Made by a program: the position numbers and the translations under genes. The notes below the pieces were generated by a model. The model made no database searches. It was not told where the DNA came from and was given only the letters and a program-made list of their open reading frames with translations. From assembly GCA_964482435.1 (NCBI GenBank), contig CAYZXL010000005.1, positions 100,940 to 164,939 of the forward strand: a stretch of 64,000 nucleotides of DNA. The letters are read 5' to 3'. This document shows, one piece after another, positions 9,401-16,811 of this stretch. The DNA is from CAYZXL01 sp964482435 (GTDB lineage Bacteria; Auribacterota; JABMQX01). The first letter of the stretch is position 1. The number at the start of each line of letters is the position of its first letter.

Positions 9401-9813
9401 TTCGGGGAAACCACGGAGAGCTTCGAGGCACTGTCTCTAATGTCGGCAGGAGGAGCAGGAGATGCATGGCCTCCGGCGTCGTCTGCCTGAACTGTCACAA
9501 ACCCGCAATTATATCCCCACTCCTTCACCCACGACAGAATTGTCCTCGAGTAATTGAGCGAGCGTCCCGACATGCCTTGCCAGACGAGAACTCCGAGGCT
9601 CTTTCGAGTCTCGACGCTACGTCTTTCGGCTGCTCCGCGGCGAGGAGAAGGCTCTCGGTCAGGGGGCTTTTGGGTTCCTGGGATTCGTTCCTCGGGCGGG
9701 CGAGTGATTTTTGGTCTGGAAGGCCAGTTCGATAGAAAGATGAGGAGGGCGCAGAAAAACCCCACTACCAGCATGCCCGCAAACAGAAGTGAGGTTCGCG
9801 GCTTCCGACCCAT
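6478..9813 (-). CDS. Membrane-anchored GATase1-like protein with carboxypeptidase-regulatory-like repeats
   Basis: 1111 residues from the ATG at 9813, which has AGGGGG six bases upstream; an ATG at 9909 keeps the frame open but has no ribosome-binding site. A single hydrophobic segment follows the first dozen residues, then a Pro/Arg-rich linker. Residues of about 65-310 look like a class-I glutamine-amidotransferase-like sandwich (GVLVWQG, then IVVADGDLSAWQ and LMPGGWLIMP), with no clear Cys-His pair, so probably a non-catalytic fold. After this come about eight beta-sandwich repeats of the CarboxypepD_reg/CnaB-like kind (for example GVVLDESGRPVSSAVVEL and GRVVDAETRSPIVGAHAII, each followed by a DSEGNF-like strand). 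It is probably an envelope protein facing the periplasm. No lipobox or C-terminal sorting motif is seen. Confidence 0.75.
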   Translation of the reverse strand: MGRKPRTSLLFAGMLVVGFFCALLIFLSNWPSRPKITRPPEERIPGTQKPPDREPSPRRGAAERRSVETRKSLGVLVWQGMSGRSLNYSRTILSWVKEWGYNCGFVTVQADDAGGHASPAPPADIRDSASKLSVVSPKLNTIVVADGDLSAWQVVLLKEYLMPGGWLIMPSPEDGKPSEELEALLQLKPSRSATLVAPESPYSDPLGAEEVRLLVSHPIAPGLEIGQWQEWMGPSAKVLYARQDEALPLFCFRRPELPAVRLIPLGDGGVVHWNFPFRPGPLIEEMELKAFLGQTLTWLWGRASWAKPVEKEGTVPGSVRKKDGTAIPAAKVTARVFSESGEAVRTLEATSSKDGKFSLPLYADGIYWVKAEAEGYYQADTYLLARPKEAEGEQIEVTMEPEGTIFGHAYYGPGEDHPAVGISVTLAPNCRISCAWEKETVTDGKARFSFDHLPGAQTFYLIAKAEGWMGLQEAPVPLDGGGLEIDVHLESPTRIDGTTVNVVTRQPLAGVEIVADARSGIRRLFRDALGQTAISDQDGKFTLLLLPGYWEYLEYMPGFASMGSGGRINVSESGQSEPSELRLYFCPAASLHGRIFRSSGEFAAGAKVAVSDVEYHADEKGEYRTVPVTPAVTGGRYAQFYVRADWNDESGSCNAIFTIASVRGTEPVQPEMDHYETLLAGGFPIDVRLKPSEPKPESSGTTIAGVVLDESGRPVSSAVVELAEPSASDDKSWGLSFSPRARTRSDSEGNFEFSAVAGGLWLIRAQKRVGGANAVASLFLGEEWVTVTEDAPVSGLQVRLEKAYVRGKVVRAEGTPLRDQYASFDLTFHSSSSQSFNLFLGEHGDFDLCASRAVLTLPPVASYRQWADTKVKRWDPEAKAAIPWENKDLPPEGHVTLSLETQSFPLKPLDARLGEESLVIRLPAMGAIRGRVVDAETRSPIVGAHAIIHREGRPASRKTTDSEGAFSFESVPVGPCAFYVNASGYYLPYHEEIEVVEGQEYYIEVNLGTYYIIRGRLRLRETGKPLLYAEIRTKDGTHVTQNGIFVLEVPREGNSGGYPLTVVPLTPPGMVPGLKSLDIVAPPPPVGEHEVDVGDIYVEREEEEREGAGEK

Positions 9814-10367
9814 TGCGCCCCCTGACTGAGAAAGGCGACCCGTCGCGGCGAAATGCCGGACACGGTTGCGCATTGACTGGCGCGAAAACTCTCTCCAACT
9901 AATCCTCATGTAATATGCGCCACATCCGAACCCCTGTCAAGGGCTTTTCGGTGTCGCGCGTGCGTGCAACCCAGTGGTCGGACCAACATGGGATTTCGGT
10001 TGCTGCTGGTTGGACAGGCCGCCTTCGGAGTGTGGGAGCGCAGCGCCCGCTTGCGAAGGCTCAAGCTCCGCTTGCGCACTCCAAAGCCTCGCCATCTCGT
10101 CGTGTGCCTGCCCGCGGCCAGGGGCGCGTCGCGCGAGGAACCAATGGGCCAGCCTGAGCGGCGACAGCCCAATCGCAATGCGTGGGACGACGCAAGACCA
10201 GTGTCCCTAACTACAAATCCGTGTCGCCCCAACGAGGCGCTCCTCAAAGTGACCCACCGACGCTGTCCCGCCGAGTCCTCCGTCTTCCTCCTGGGCTATC
10301 AGCGCTGGGCCAGAACAACGGCCTTTTCTTTGATCGCAATGGAACTGGGCCGCGGCTCCGGCCCACC
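9814..10367. other. Intergenic region with a palindromic repeat
   Basis: About 550 bases between two minus-strand genes with no supportable coding region. It should carry the promoter of the downstream GATase-like/CarboxypepD gene. It contains repeat A copy 2 at 10027-10087. The remaining short frames are low-complexity arginine-rich translations of GC-rich DNA. Confidence 0.5.
10027..10087 (+). repeat. Dispersed palindromic repeat A, copy 2
   Basis: Begins GGAGTGTGGGAGCG and ends CGCACTCCAAAGCC. It is the inverse-orientation counterpart of 2631-2693. The stem is degraded here (GGGAGCG / CGCCCGC) while the second half, AAGGCTCAAGC to GCACTCCAAAG, is well kept. Confidence 0.65.
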
Positions 10368-11801
10368 TCAGTCGCGGACTTCGAAGTAGCGGAAGGTGGA
10401 GAGCACTGAAAGCCACTCGTCAGTTTTCTCGCCGTGCCTGGCGATGAACTCGCCGGCTGTCAGCCCCATTCGGAGAGCGTGGTCCATGTTGTCGTGGAGG
10501 AAGAGGCTTCCTCGCCCGATGCCATAAAGGTTAGCAATGGCGTCCGTGAAACGATGAACCGCCCGCAAGTTATCCTGCCAGGCGAGGTCATAGACGGGGT
10601 AAACCGCCGGAAGCCTCCTGGAGAAAACGCGGAAAATGTCTTTCTCTGACTCGACCAAGCCGAGCTCCTTGAGGTCGTCGCGGAGATGATTTAGAAGCTG
10701 CGCATCGCTCATCCGCCAGAATCGGTCTCCGACGCCACAAATAACCTCGATGCACAGCACCGTCTTCCCCTGCACGCGAACCATCAGGGGGCTGAACCTC
10801 TTCGGCTCGCTTATCCTGCCGAAGATGTATCTGGTTTCGGGGTAATAATACGTCTCGGATTGGAAGCAGAAATCCCTGTTGACGCACAAGTACAAGAACC
10901 GGATTGCCCGCCACCTCAAGGCCCGCGCACTCTCGACGACGGAGGCGGGAGGCGGTGGATTGATAAGCTGCGCGAAGTTATTGATGGGAATAGTCGAGAT
11001 AAGAATCTCAACCGGAACGGACAACGTGTGGTCGCCCTTTCGCAGTGTTACCTCCTGCACGCGCTGCGACTCGACTTTGATTTCCTCCACCGAGACCCCG
11101 GTCATCAATTGGCCGCCGCAGTTCAAAAAGCGCCTCTCCAGTTCCCGAGGGATGGTCCCGATGCCATGCAGAGGATAATAGAAGAACTTCTTCTCCGGTT
11201 TTTTGGGCAGGACAAGGTCGCGCGCCATGGCAAGGGGTTTCTTAAGCGCGACGCGTATCTTTGCCGCGTGAGCGGAAATGGTCTTGGGGTCAATACCATA
11301 GACTTTCCAGGCATAAGGGGCATAGAACAGGTCGTAGATGACCTTCCCAGCGCGGCGGATCATGCATTCCTCGTAGGAAAGCCCGGCCCCGTCCTCTCGC
11401 CGTCGTCTCAGCCGCGAAGCGAGGAAGTCCGCACCGCCGCGAAAAGCCGCAGATAATCCCATCCCTTTCAGGAACCCGGCCAAGTCCGGTGGATAATTCA
11501 TGTACCTGCCATTGAGACGGAGTCTTCCGTACCTTTCCCTGAGCTTGAGGTCTTCACCGACGAGGTCCCGGATCAAGCCCATTGCTTCCGGCGCGAAGGA
11601 GCGGTGGATGCGATGCGAGCCGAAGTCGTAACAGATTTCGCCTTCCGAGAAAGTATGCGCCATGCCGCCTGTGAACTCCTCCCGCTCCAGAAGGAGTACA
11701 CGGCCGCCAAAGGCCTCCGCGAGCTTCCAGGCGGTGGTGAGTCCCGAGAGGCCTGCGCCGATAACTACAATTTTGGGACTGGTTGGCGATTTGGTGTTCA
11801 T
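10368..11801 (-). CDS. FAD-dependent amine oxidase / protoporphyrinogen oxidase-like protein
   Basis: 477 residues. An N-terminal dinucleotide-binding fold is clear: IVVIGAGLSGLTTAW near residues 11-25 (GxGxxG) ending in the acidic strand LLLERE, followed by GG and the second FAD contact YDFGSHRIH. It belongs to the large NAD(P)/FAD-dependent amine-oxidase-like group that includes protoporphyrinogen oxidase, phytoene desaturase and UDP-galactopyranose mutase-like enzymes. Relatives with the GSHRIH and YAWKVYG signatures are commonly found near polysaccharide genes, so a role in sugar or lipid modification is plausible, but the substrate cannot be read from sequence. It is likely cytoplasmic. 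The ribosome-binding site is weak, and the gene has no operon partner within 500 bases. Confidence 0.82.
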   Translation of the reverse strand: MNTKSPTSPKIVVIGAGLSGLTTAWKLAEAFGGRVLLLEREEFTGGMAHTFSEGEICYDFGSHRIHRSFAPEAMGLIRDLVGEDLKLRERYGRLRLNGRYMNYPPDLAGFLKGMGLSAAFRGGADFLASRLRRRREDGAGLSYEECMIRRAGKVIYDLFYAPYAWKVYGIDPKTISAHAAKIRVALKKPLAMARDLVLPKKPEKKFFYYPLHGIGTIPRELERRFLNCGGQLMTGVSVEEIKVESQRVQEVTLRKGDHTLSVPVEILISTIPINNFAQLINPPPPASVVESARALRWRAIRFLYLCVNRDFCFQSETYYYPETRYIFGRISEPKRFSPLMVRVQGKTVLCIEVICGVGDRFWRMSDAQLLNHLRDDLKELGLVESEKDIFRVFSRRLPAVYPVYDLAWQDNLRAVHRFTDAIANLYGIGRGSLFLHDNMDHALRMGLTAGEFIARHGEKTDEWLSVLSTFRYFEVRD

Positions 11802-12026
11802 TCGTCATTCGCTTTCAGCACTTCTCGTCCACGAATGCAGGAATTGTGGAAGGATTTTACAGTTTGTTTGGGGAAAAACAATACTTTCTTGAGGGCGGGT
11901 GCCGCTACGCCTGAGTGGAAGGTGGGGCTTTCTACCACCGGCATCTTGTCCCGCCCGGCCGTCCTGTGCGGCGATACAGCAACGAGGAGCGCAAGTCTAA
12001 TTAGGCGCGCAGGCGGAGGCACGGTG

Positions 12027-12074
12027 AATCCCCGCAGGGGATGAAAGAAGGTAGCCTCGGGCGTAAGCCCGGGG
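12027..12074 (+). repeat. Dispersed palindromic repeat B, copy 1
   Basis: Two adjacent hairpins: CCCC-GCA-GGGG at about 12030-12040, and CGGGC-GTAA-GCCCG at 12058-12071, whose loop is a GNRA tetraloop when transcribed from the plus strand. The same pair, with a different linker, recurs inverted at 12182-12235. Confidence 0.65.
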
Positions 12075-12181
12075 AAGAAGAAGCGCACATTCAATCAAGC
12101 CCGCGCAGGGGGCGACACGCCGCGCGAGTTGAATGTGGCGCCTCCTGCGGAGGCTCCGGCTTGGTTTGGTGTCTCGGGGGT

Positions 12182-12235
12182 CCACGGGCTTACGCCCGAG
12201 GCAATGGGAGTGTCGGCCCCTGCAGGGGCTTTCAT
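12182..12235 (-). repeat. Dispersed palindromic repeat B, copy 2 (inverted)
   Basis: On the minus strand it reads a CCCCTGCAGGGG hairpin, a linker, then GCCTCGGGCGTAAGCCCG, matching copy 1. The two copies together form an inverted pair about 110 bases apart. Confidence 0.65.
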
Positions 12236-12540
12236 TTCTCTCCTCGGCATCTGCCGGCGTGCGCCCGTGGCAACCCCGCCGTAGGCGGGACGCCTTGCCC
12301 GAGACCCATGCTCCGAGTCCAGCACTCAAATGCATGCGCGCCCCTGGGGGTAGGGGAGGGCGTCAAGGGCATGTGAGATTGCCACCCTCAATCTCTCTCC
12401 GCGGCCCCGCCAGCGCTCCGGCGAGGACTGGCAGGGCTGGACGATTGTTCGCTTATTGCATACGCACGACGTGAGTTACGAATTGGGGCGTCCAGGGAGG
12501 GCGCGTCAGTATGGTAATGAGACTGAATCGGGCGGGCTTG

Positions 12541-13092
12541 TCACTTCCTCTTTCGCAGGAAGATATTGGTTTCCATCCGCACCGAGAGCCTGCGGCTCGT
12601 CGTGAGGGGCGCCTTTGCAATCAGAGCCAACTTTACCGTCAAGACCTGACTCGACAGCGAGAAATTCACGCTCTCGACGTCGCCAAACCTGTTGAGAGCG
12701 ACCTCATCTCCAGCGACCGAAGAATTTGGATCGTACCAGATGCGTGTCCCGAGTTGGTAATAACGCGAAGTAACGTCGTCGGTGTACCAGGGCGTGGGCG
12801 GGTCATTCCTGTCAACGATGTACGTTACCGAGCGGGCGTCCCCCGCCACCTGCACCGTCCCTATGTCAGCTTCGCGTAGTCCAAATCGCCCGCTTGGTCC
12901 CCTGACGACCTTTTCGATGACCATTGCCGCGGTTCGTTCGAGGCTTGCGTTTGTGGAACCTTCTCCCCAGGACCGAATGGACATCAAATAAACCGCGATA
13001 ACAGCGCCGAGAAGTCCCACTGCGGCGATCAAGTGCACGACGACCTCGATAAGGGTGAAACCATTTTCGCGGCGTATTGCTCTCAGCGTCAT
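12541..13092 (-). CDS. GspJ/PilW-like pseudopilin (set A)
   Basis: 184 residues from the ATG at 13092, with AGGAGA upstream. The prepilin cleavage site is canonical, ENG|FTLIEV, with Gly11 before the cut and Glu at position +5, followed by a hydrophobic helix of about 20 residues. The body shares the segment GLREA and the overall length with the plus-strand gene at 16224, so the two are paralogues. It is 23 bases downstream of the GspI-like gene and forms a two-gene unit with it, divergent from the GspK-like gene at 13853. Such proteins are minor subunits that cap a type II secretion pseudopilus or type IV pilus. No motor, secretin or peptidase gene is in the window. Confidence 0.85.
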   Translation of the reverse strand: MTLRAIRRENGFTLIEVVVHLIAAVGLLGAVIAVYLMSIRSWGEGSTNASLERTAAMVIEKVVRGPSGRFGLREADIGTVQVAGDARSVTYIVDRNDPPTPWYTDDVTSRYYQLGTRIWYDPNSSVAGDEVALNRFGDVESVNFSLSSQVLTVKLALIAKAPLTTSRRLSVRMETNIFLRKRK

Positions 13093-13115
13093 ATCTTTCA
13101 ACGGTCTCCTTGGGC

Positions 13116-13550
13116 TTACGGTGAGGCGGGGGACCCAACCCACGTCTTCAGGTCGAAGCTCCAGGGCACAGCCCCCGCTCCCGCGGCCTTTTCCTGCCAT
13201 GCAATCGTCACGGTGACGGTAGTCCCGCCGTCTTGCGGTTGCAGGGAAGTTGTCCGGGAGCACCGGACAGAATTCCCGCCGTCCCGTTCGTCAAGAGCGA
13301 CATCTGTTTCGGTGCTGACGCTCGGCATCGCGGAGATGTCAACGTACCGAAGGGACTTGAGGTACTCAATGCGAGCGCTCGCAAGATTCACCGCCTGCAC
13401 CCAGTGTTTTGCCCCGGTGCTGCTGAGCCGTCCGCTCATGAGCGTGGTCAGGGCGCCGCCGATTGCCATGGCGCCGATCAGACATGAGACGATAACTTCG
13501 GGAAGGTACTCCCCTTTTTGGGAGCACGCTTTTCTTCGGAACGACCTCAT
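13116..13550 (-). CDS. GspI/PilV-like pseudopilin with acidic +1 residue (set A)
   Basis: 144 residues from the ATG at 13550, which has AGGGGA eight bases upstream; the frame opens earlier at 13619 without support. The prepilin motif is atypical, QKG|EYLPEV: glycine 13 is in place and the +5 position is Glu18, but +1 is glutamate instead of Phe or Met, and +4 is proline. A hydrophobic helix with GAMAIGGALTTLMSGRL follows, and the later ASARIEYLKSLRY region resembles PilV/GspI proteins. The paralogue at 15732 has the same helix pattern (SFVMGR versus LMSGR). It is the first gene of the minus-strand pseudopilin pair. Confidence 0.78.
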   Translation of the reverse strand: MRSFRRKACSQKGEYLPEVIVSCLIGAMAIGGALTTLMSGRLSSTGAKHWVQAVNLASARIEYLKSLRYVDISAMPSVSTETDVALDERDGGNSVRCSRTTSLQPQDGGTTVTVTIAWQEKAAGAGAVPWSFDLKTWVGSPASP

Positions 13551-13852
13551 TTTTTCCCCTTGTTTTGTTGCGGTTTGCGCGAAAAAGCGCAAAATCCCCC
13601 ACATTTCTGGGCTGCCCACCGTCTTTCTTGCACGCTGCTAACGAATTGCCTTCTCGAAGGCTTACGCTGACCGCGTAGCGTAATGCAATTCTCATACCGG
13701 AGGCACCCTCACCCTACGACTGATGAAAAATCCGGGCTTGGCAGGCAAAATGCTTCTCACACCGCCATACGACTCGCCGTTGCGTGGGGCGACCTGGCCA
13801 CCGTTCTTCGAAGACAAGGCTGAACGGCCAGAGCAACGCCGGTTCAGAAAAC
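13551..13852. promoter_or_regulatory. Divergent promoter region of pseudopilin set A
   Basis: About 300 bases between the minus-strand GspI-like gene and the plus-strand GspK-like gene. Divergent promoters are expected here, but I see no convincing -35/-10 pair. It holds a composite palindrome at 13643-13691 that could be an operator or a mobile repeat. Confidence 0.4.
13643..13691. repeat. Composite palindrome with nested hairpins
   Basis: The outer arms GAATTGC (13643-13649) and GCAATTC (13685-13691) enclose two hairpins: CCTTC-TC-GAAGG, and TTACGCT-gaccgcgt-AGCGTAA (inner arms 13662-13668 and 13677-13683). The whole can fold as a three-way junction. It lies between divergent pseudopilin genes. 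Confidence 0.6.
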
Positions 13853-15478
13853 ATGATGGAGCTGATGGCAAATATGACTGAAATGAAACGGAAAAACAGG
13901 AACGAAGCAGGAACAATCCTCCTCATCACTATATGTTTCGCATTGATCCTGGCGATAGGCGCAGCCGCCTTCCTTCATCTGAGCAGGACTGAGATCCACG
14001 AGGCGAAGTTGCAGTCTCACTCCACAAAGGCTTTCTACGCGGCTGAAGTCGGGCTGGAAAAGGGCATCAAGCTGCTCAAGGAGGACTTCTATTACACCCC
14101 CGAGGGCACACAGCCCTCCTGGGCCGACGACAAAGTCTATTCGGCCACGGGATACATCCTTCTGCCGACTCTCAAGTACCTTAACCAGAGCCACCCGGAC
14201 TACGAGAACGACTTCTATTCGCTCGTCGCCGAGACCAATTACGATTTGGAAAGCGACGGAAGGTATAAGTCAACGTATAAGATTGACTTGTCGAACGCCG
14301 TTGGCTGGACGGATAGAATCTGGGTCAAATCAAGCGGCAGATATTATCGGAGAAACGAGAGCGGCACGGCTTACGTCCTGGAGGCCAGGAGAACTATCCT
14401 CGCTCTGGTGCGGGCCAAAGAAATCTCACCCTGGAACAACGCCATCTTCGCCGGAGAAGGTCAGGCCGGAAGGGTCATCAACGGAAACGTGGACGTTCGC
14501 GGCTCAGTTCATCTCCTGGGCACATCGCTCTCAAGCAGCGACCTCGCCGCCGAGTTCGGCGGGAGCGGTAACATAGGGAATAACTACTCCGGAATACCCT
14601 CCGTTCTGGGGTCGAGGATACCCGGAATTCAGAAATCCTACGGGTCCGAAATTCTCGATTCTCTCGAGGCGGAGGTGAGAATTCAGCATGGCAAGCTCTC
14701 CTTGAGCGGAACTTCCTGCGTGGGCGCCCCCGATGTCCCGGGCAACGGCGTCAAGGAAACGGTCGAGGGGGTTTATATCACAGACGGATATACAGGGAAC
14801 AAAGGCGAGTCAAACGTTTACTCAGACAATGGAACAAAAAACCCTTATGACCTCGACGATTTCGACATAGAGTTTCCGCGTCTCTCGGAGCCCTACGGCG
14901 GCTACGCAAGTTACATGGACTATCTCCGCGCCAACGCCCTCGTCATCACTAACGGGCAGCAGTTGAATCAGTTAAAAAACATGGACCCGACTTCCTCCTT
15001 CTCCTACTCCAGCGACAAAGGTCAGATCGGCATGGACGGCGCAGGGAACCTGATTGTCCGGGGAATAGTCGTTGTTCAGGGGGACGTGAACTTCAACAAG
15101 AAAGGAAGCAGCAAGGTCGTTCAGTACTCCGGAAAGGGAGCGCTTGTCTCGACGACGAGCGTTGGGATCAACTGCGACCTCCTCACCCGCTCCTACAGCA
15201 CTTATCCGAAAACGGACATCCTCGGCGTGATGGCCGCCGACCAGGTCGTCTTCAACTCGGCTCAGATTAACGTCATGGGCGTTTTCTATGCGGAGAACAA
15301 GATTGTTTCTCAGAAGCAGACGAGCGTTACCGGAACGTTCTTCTCTAACTACTTCGACATGGGGCAGAACGTCCCCTCCATCTATCAGGTCCCGAACGTG
15401 GTGGGGAATCTTCCCAAAGGAATGATCGGCGACTTCCGCATATGGACCCTCAAAAGAGTAACCTGGGGCGAGATTTGA
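13853..15478 (+). CDS. Large PilX/GspK-like pseudopilin (set A)
   Basis: 542 residues from the ATG at 13853; ATGs at 13856, 13865, 13874 and 13883 are also possible, and the ribosome-binding site does not decide. The prepilin site is EAG|TILLIT. It lacks Glu at +5, as the GspK tip subunit does. The next 60 residues (FLHLSRTEIHEAKLQ, AFYAAEVGLEKG) are the PilX N-terminal pattern. The C-terminal two thirds contain beta-rich repeats such as INGNVDVRGSVHLLG and IVRGIVVVQGDVNF, like polymer-forming shelves. The paralogue at 16811 shares the N-terminal pattern (AFYVAQAGIDKG). It is much larger than classic GspK (about 320 residues), so it may display an adhesive or cargo-binding domain. Confidence 0.8.
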   Translation: MMELMANMTEMKRKNRNEAGTILLITICFALILAIGAAAFLHLSRTEIHEAKLQSHSTKAFYAAEVGLEKGIKLLKEDFYYTPEGTQPSWADDKVYSATGYILLPTLKYLNQSHPDYENDFYSLVAETNYDLESDGRYKSTYKIDLSNAVGWTDRIWVKSSGRYYRRNESGTAYVLEARRTILALVRAKEISPWNNAIFAGEGQAGRVINGNVDVRGSVHLLGTSLSSSDLAAEFGGSGNIGNNYSGIPSVLGSRIPGIQKSYGSEILDSLEAEVRIQHGKLSLSGTSCVGAPDVPGNGVKETVEGVYITDGYTGNKGESNVYSDNGTKNPYDLDDFDIEFPRLSEPYGGYASYMDYLRANALVITNGQQLNQLKNMDPTSSFSYSSDKGQIGMDGAGNLIVRGIVVVQGDVNFNKKGSSKVVQYSGKGALVSTTSVGINCDLLTRSYSTYPKTDILGVMAADQVVFNSAQINVMGVFYAENKIVSQKQTSVTGTFFSNYFDMGQNVPSIYQVPNVVGNLPKGMIGDFRIWTLKRVTWGEI

Positions 15479-15731
15479 TGAAGGAAATCCTCCTTCGTGC
15501 CCCTCACTGAGACCGCCGTCGCGCAGATCGCGGAAGCGCTTCCGGCAGCAGCTCATGTCGGAATTTCAAGCGGGCGAGCGAGTTATGTCCACAGTTCTCC
15601 TGGGTGTCAAGCTGTCTCAACCCTGTTATCTCTTGGCATGCCGGCTCGGCAGGTTCCTTCGCCGGGACCACAGTTGATTTTCACCCTACTGGTACAAAAG
15701 TTGCATTACTCTACCCCCAGGTGAGGAAACC

Positions 15732-16214
15732 ATGCGAAAACGCACACTCAGCGAGGCTGGTATTACGCTTTCGGAGGCGGTTATTGCCCTCCTTCTCCTC
15801 GGTGTTACAGTTGCCGGGATGCTCACGTCCTTTGTCATGGGGCGGATTTCCGCCTCACATGCCCGGTATCACGCCCAGGCGATGAACCAGCTTCAGGCGG
15901 AGGCTGAGGAGCTTACCGCGGGACCTTACGAAGATGTCGGGGACCAGGCGCTGACCCAGGTGATGATAGACCCGGGTCCTGACCTCCAGGAAGGCACAAG
16001 TGACGACCTCTTCGGCGGGCTTCTCGTCGAAGTGGGCGACCGCTTTGACCTGGATGCCGATGGCGACACCACCGAGGAAGAGATAGATGTGGACGGTGAT
16101 GGAGTCAACGACCCCTGCAAGCCGGTCCGAGTCAGTCTCACTCGGACGTTTCTTTCGTTCGCGGGTCCCACGTCGGTAACGGTTTCTCTGGACACACTGA
16201 TTGCCAAGCGTTGA
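15732..16214 (+). CDS. GspI/PilV-like pseudopilin with calcium-loop insertion (set B)
   Basis: 160 residues, with GAGGAA six bases before the ATG. The prepilin site is EAG|ITLSEA, with Gly10 and Glu at +5, then a hydrophobic helix. Compared with its paralogue at 13116 it has an acidic insertion, residues 104-127, which reads DLDADGDTTEEE followed by DVDGDGVNDP. These are two EF-hand/thrombospondin-3-like calcium-binding loops. It is the first gene of a tight three-gene unit (9 bases to the next gene). Calcium binding is known in GspG and GspK pseudopilins but would be unusual in this class. Confidence 0.82.
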   Translation: MRKRTLSEAGITLSEAVIALLLLGVTVAGMLTSFVMGRISASHARYHAQAMNQLQAEAEELTAGPYEDVGDQALTQVMIDPGPDLQEGTSDDLFGGLLVEVGDRFDLDADGDTTEEEIDVDGDGVNDPCKPVRVSLTRTFLSFAGPTSVTVSLDTLIAKR

Positions 16215-16223
16215 GGGCGAGTT

Positions 16224-16811
16224 ATGGATGGGAATCGCAGAATGATAAGCTCCGCGAGAGCTTCGGCAGCGCGGCACGGCTTTGTATTGTCGGAAGTCCT
16301 CATTGCGACAATGGTCTTCGTCCTGCTCTCCGCCGTGCTGCTTGAGGTGTACCTGATGTGCATCCGCACATGGCACCGGGGAAGCGTGCAAGTTGCCTTG
16401 CAGCGTAAAGTCGCCACGGCAGTGCAGCGCATGGTCCAGGGGCACCGTTCCGCCGCCGAGACCCGGCAGCACGGCCTGCGTGAGGCCGAAGAAATCGCCG
16501 TCCTTGCGCCGCAAATGGTCGAGTTCACAAGCGGCGTAGATTCCACTAAAAGGCAGTTCTATCTCAATGGCAATGAGGTTGTTTATCGAACCGACGGAGG
16601 CGACATCCAGACCATCTACGACCCCTCGCGCTCCGAATCCCCCTGGAATACCGCGAATTACAAGACCGACCTGCAGTTCACTCAACGTCAGGATGGGACG
16701 CTTCAGATTCGCGTCGTCGGCCAGGAGCGGGTGAAGAGCGAGTGGGTCACTGCTTTCCTTGTCACCAGGGTCGCGCCGAGAAACACCAAAAAACTGGAGG
16801 AGACAAATTGA
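16224..16811 (+). CDS. GspJ/PilW-like pseudopilin (set B)
   Basis: 195 residues. The prepilin site is RHG|FVLSEV, with Gly19 and Glu24 at +5, followed by a hydrophobic helix ending LLEVYLMCIRTW. The set A counterpart has VYLMSIRSW at the same place, which shows the paralogy directly. The stop TGA overlaps the next ATG as TGATG, so translation is coupled. It is a presumed minor subunit of a pseudopilus tip complex with its two neighbours. Confidence 0.84.
   Translation: MDGNRRMISSARASAARHGFVLSEVLIATMVFVLLSAVLLEVYLMCIRTWHRGSVQVALQRKVATAVQRMVQGHRSAAETRQHGLREAEEIAVLAPQMVEFTSGVDSTKRQFYLNGNEVVYRTDGGDIQTIYDPSRSESPWNTANYKTDLQFTQRQDGTLQIRVVGQERVKSEWVTAFLVTRVAPRNTKKLEETN

Larger units (their letters stand above)
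11802..12540. other. Intergenic region rich in inverted repeats
   Basis: About 740 bases without a supportable gene. It is made largely of short palindromes: a pair of inverted copies of repeat B (12027-12074 and 12182-12235), a CTCCTGCGGAG hairpin near 12146, and a CCGCCGTAGGCGGG hairpin near 12278. Its far end may hold the terminator of the minus-strand pseudopilin pair, and its left end the promoter of the FAD enzyme gene. Confidence 0.5.
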
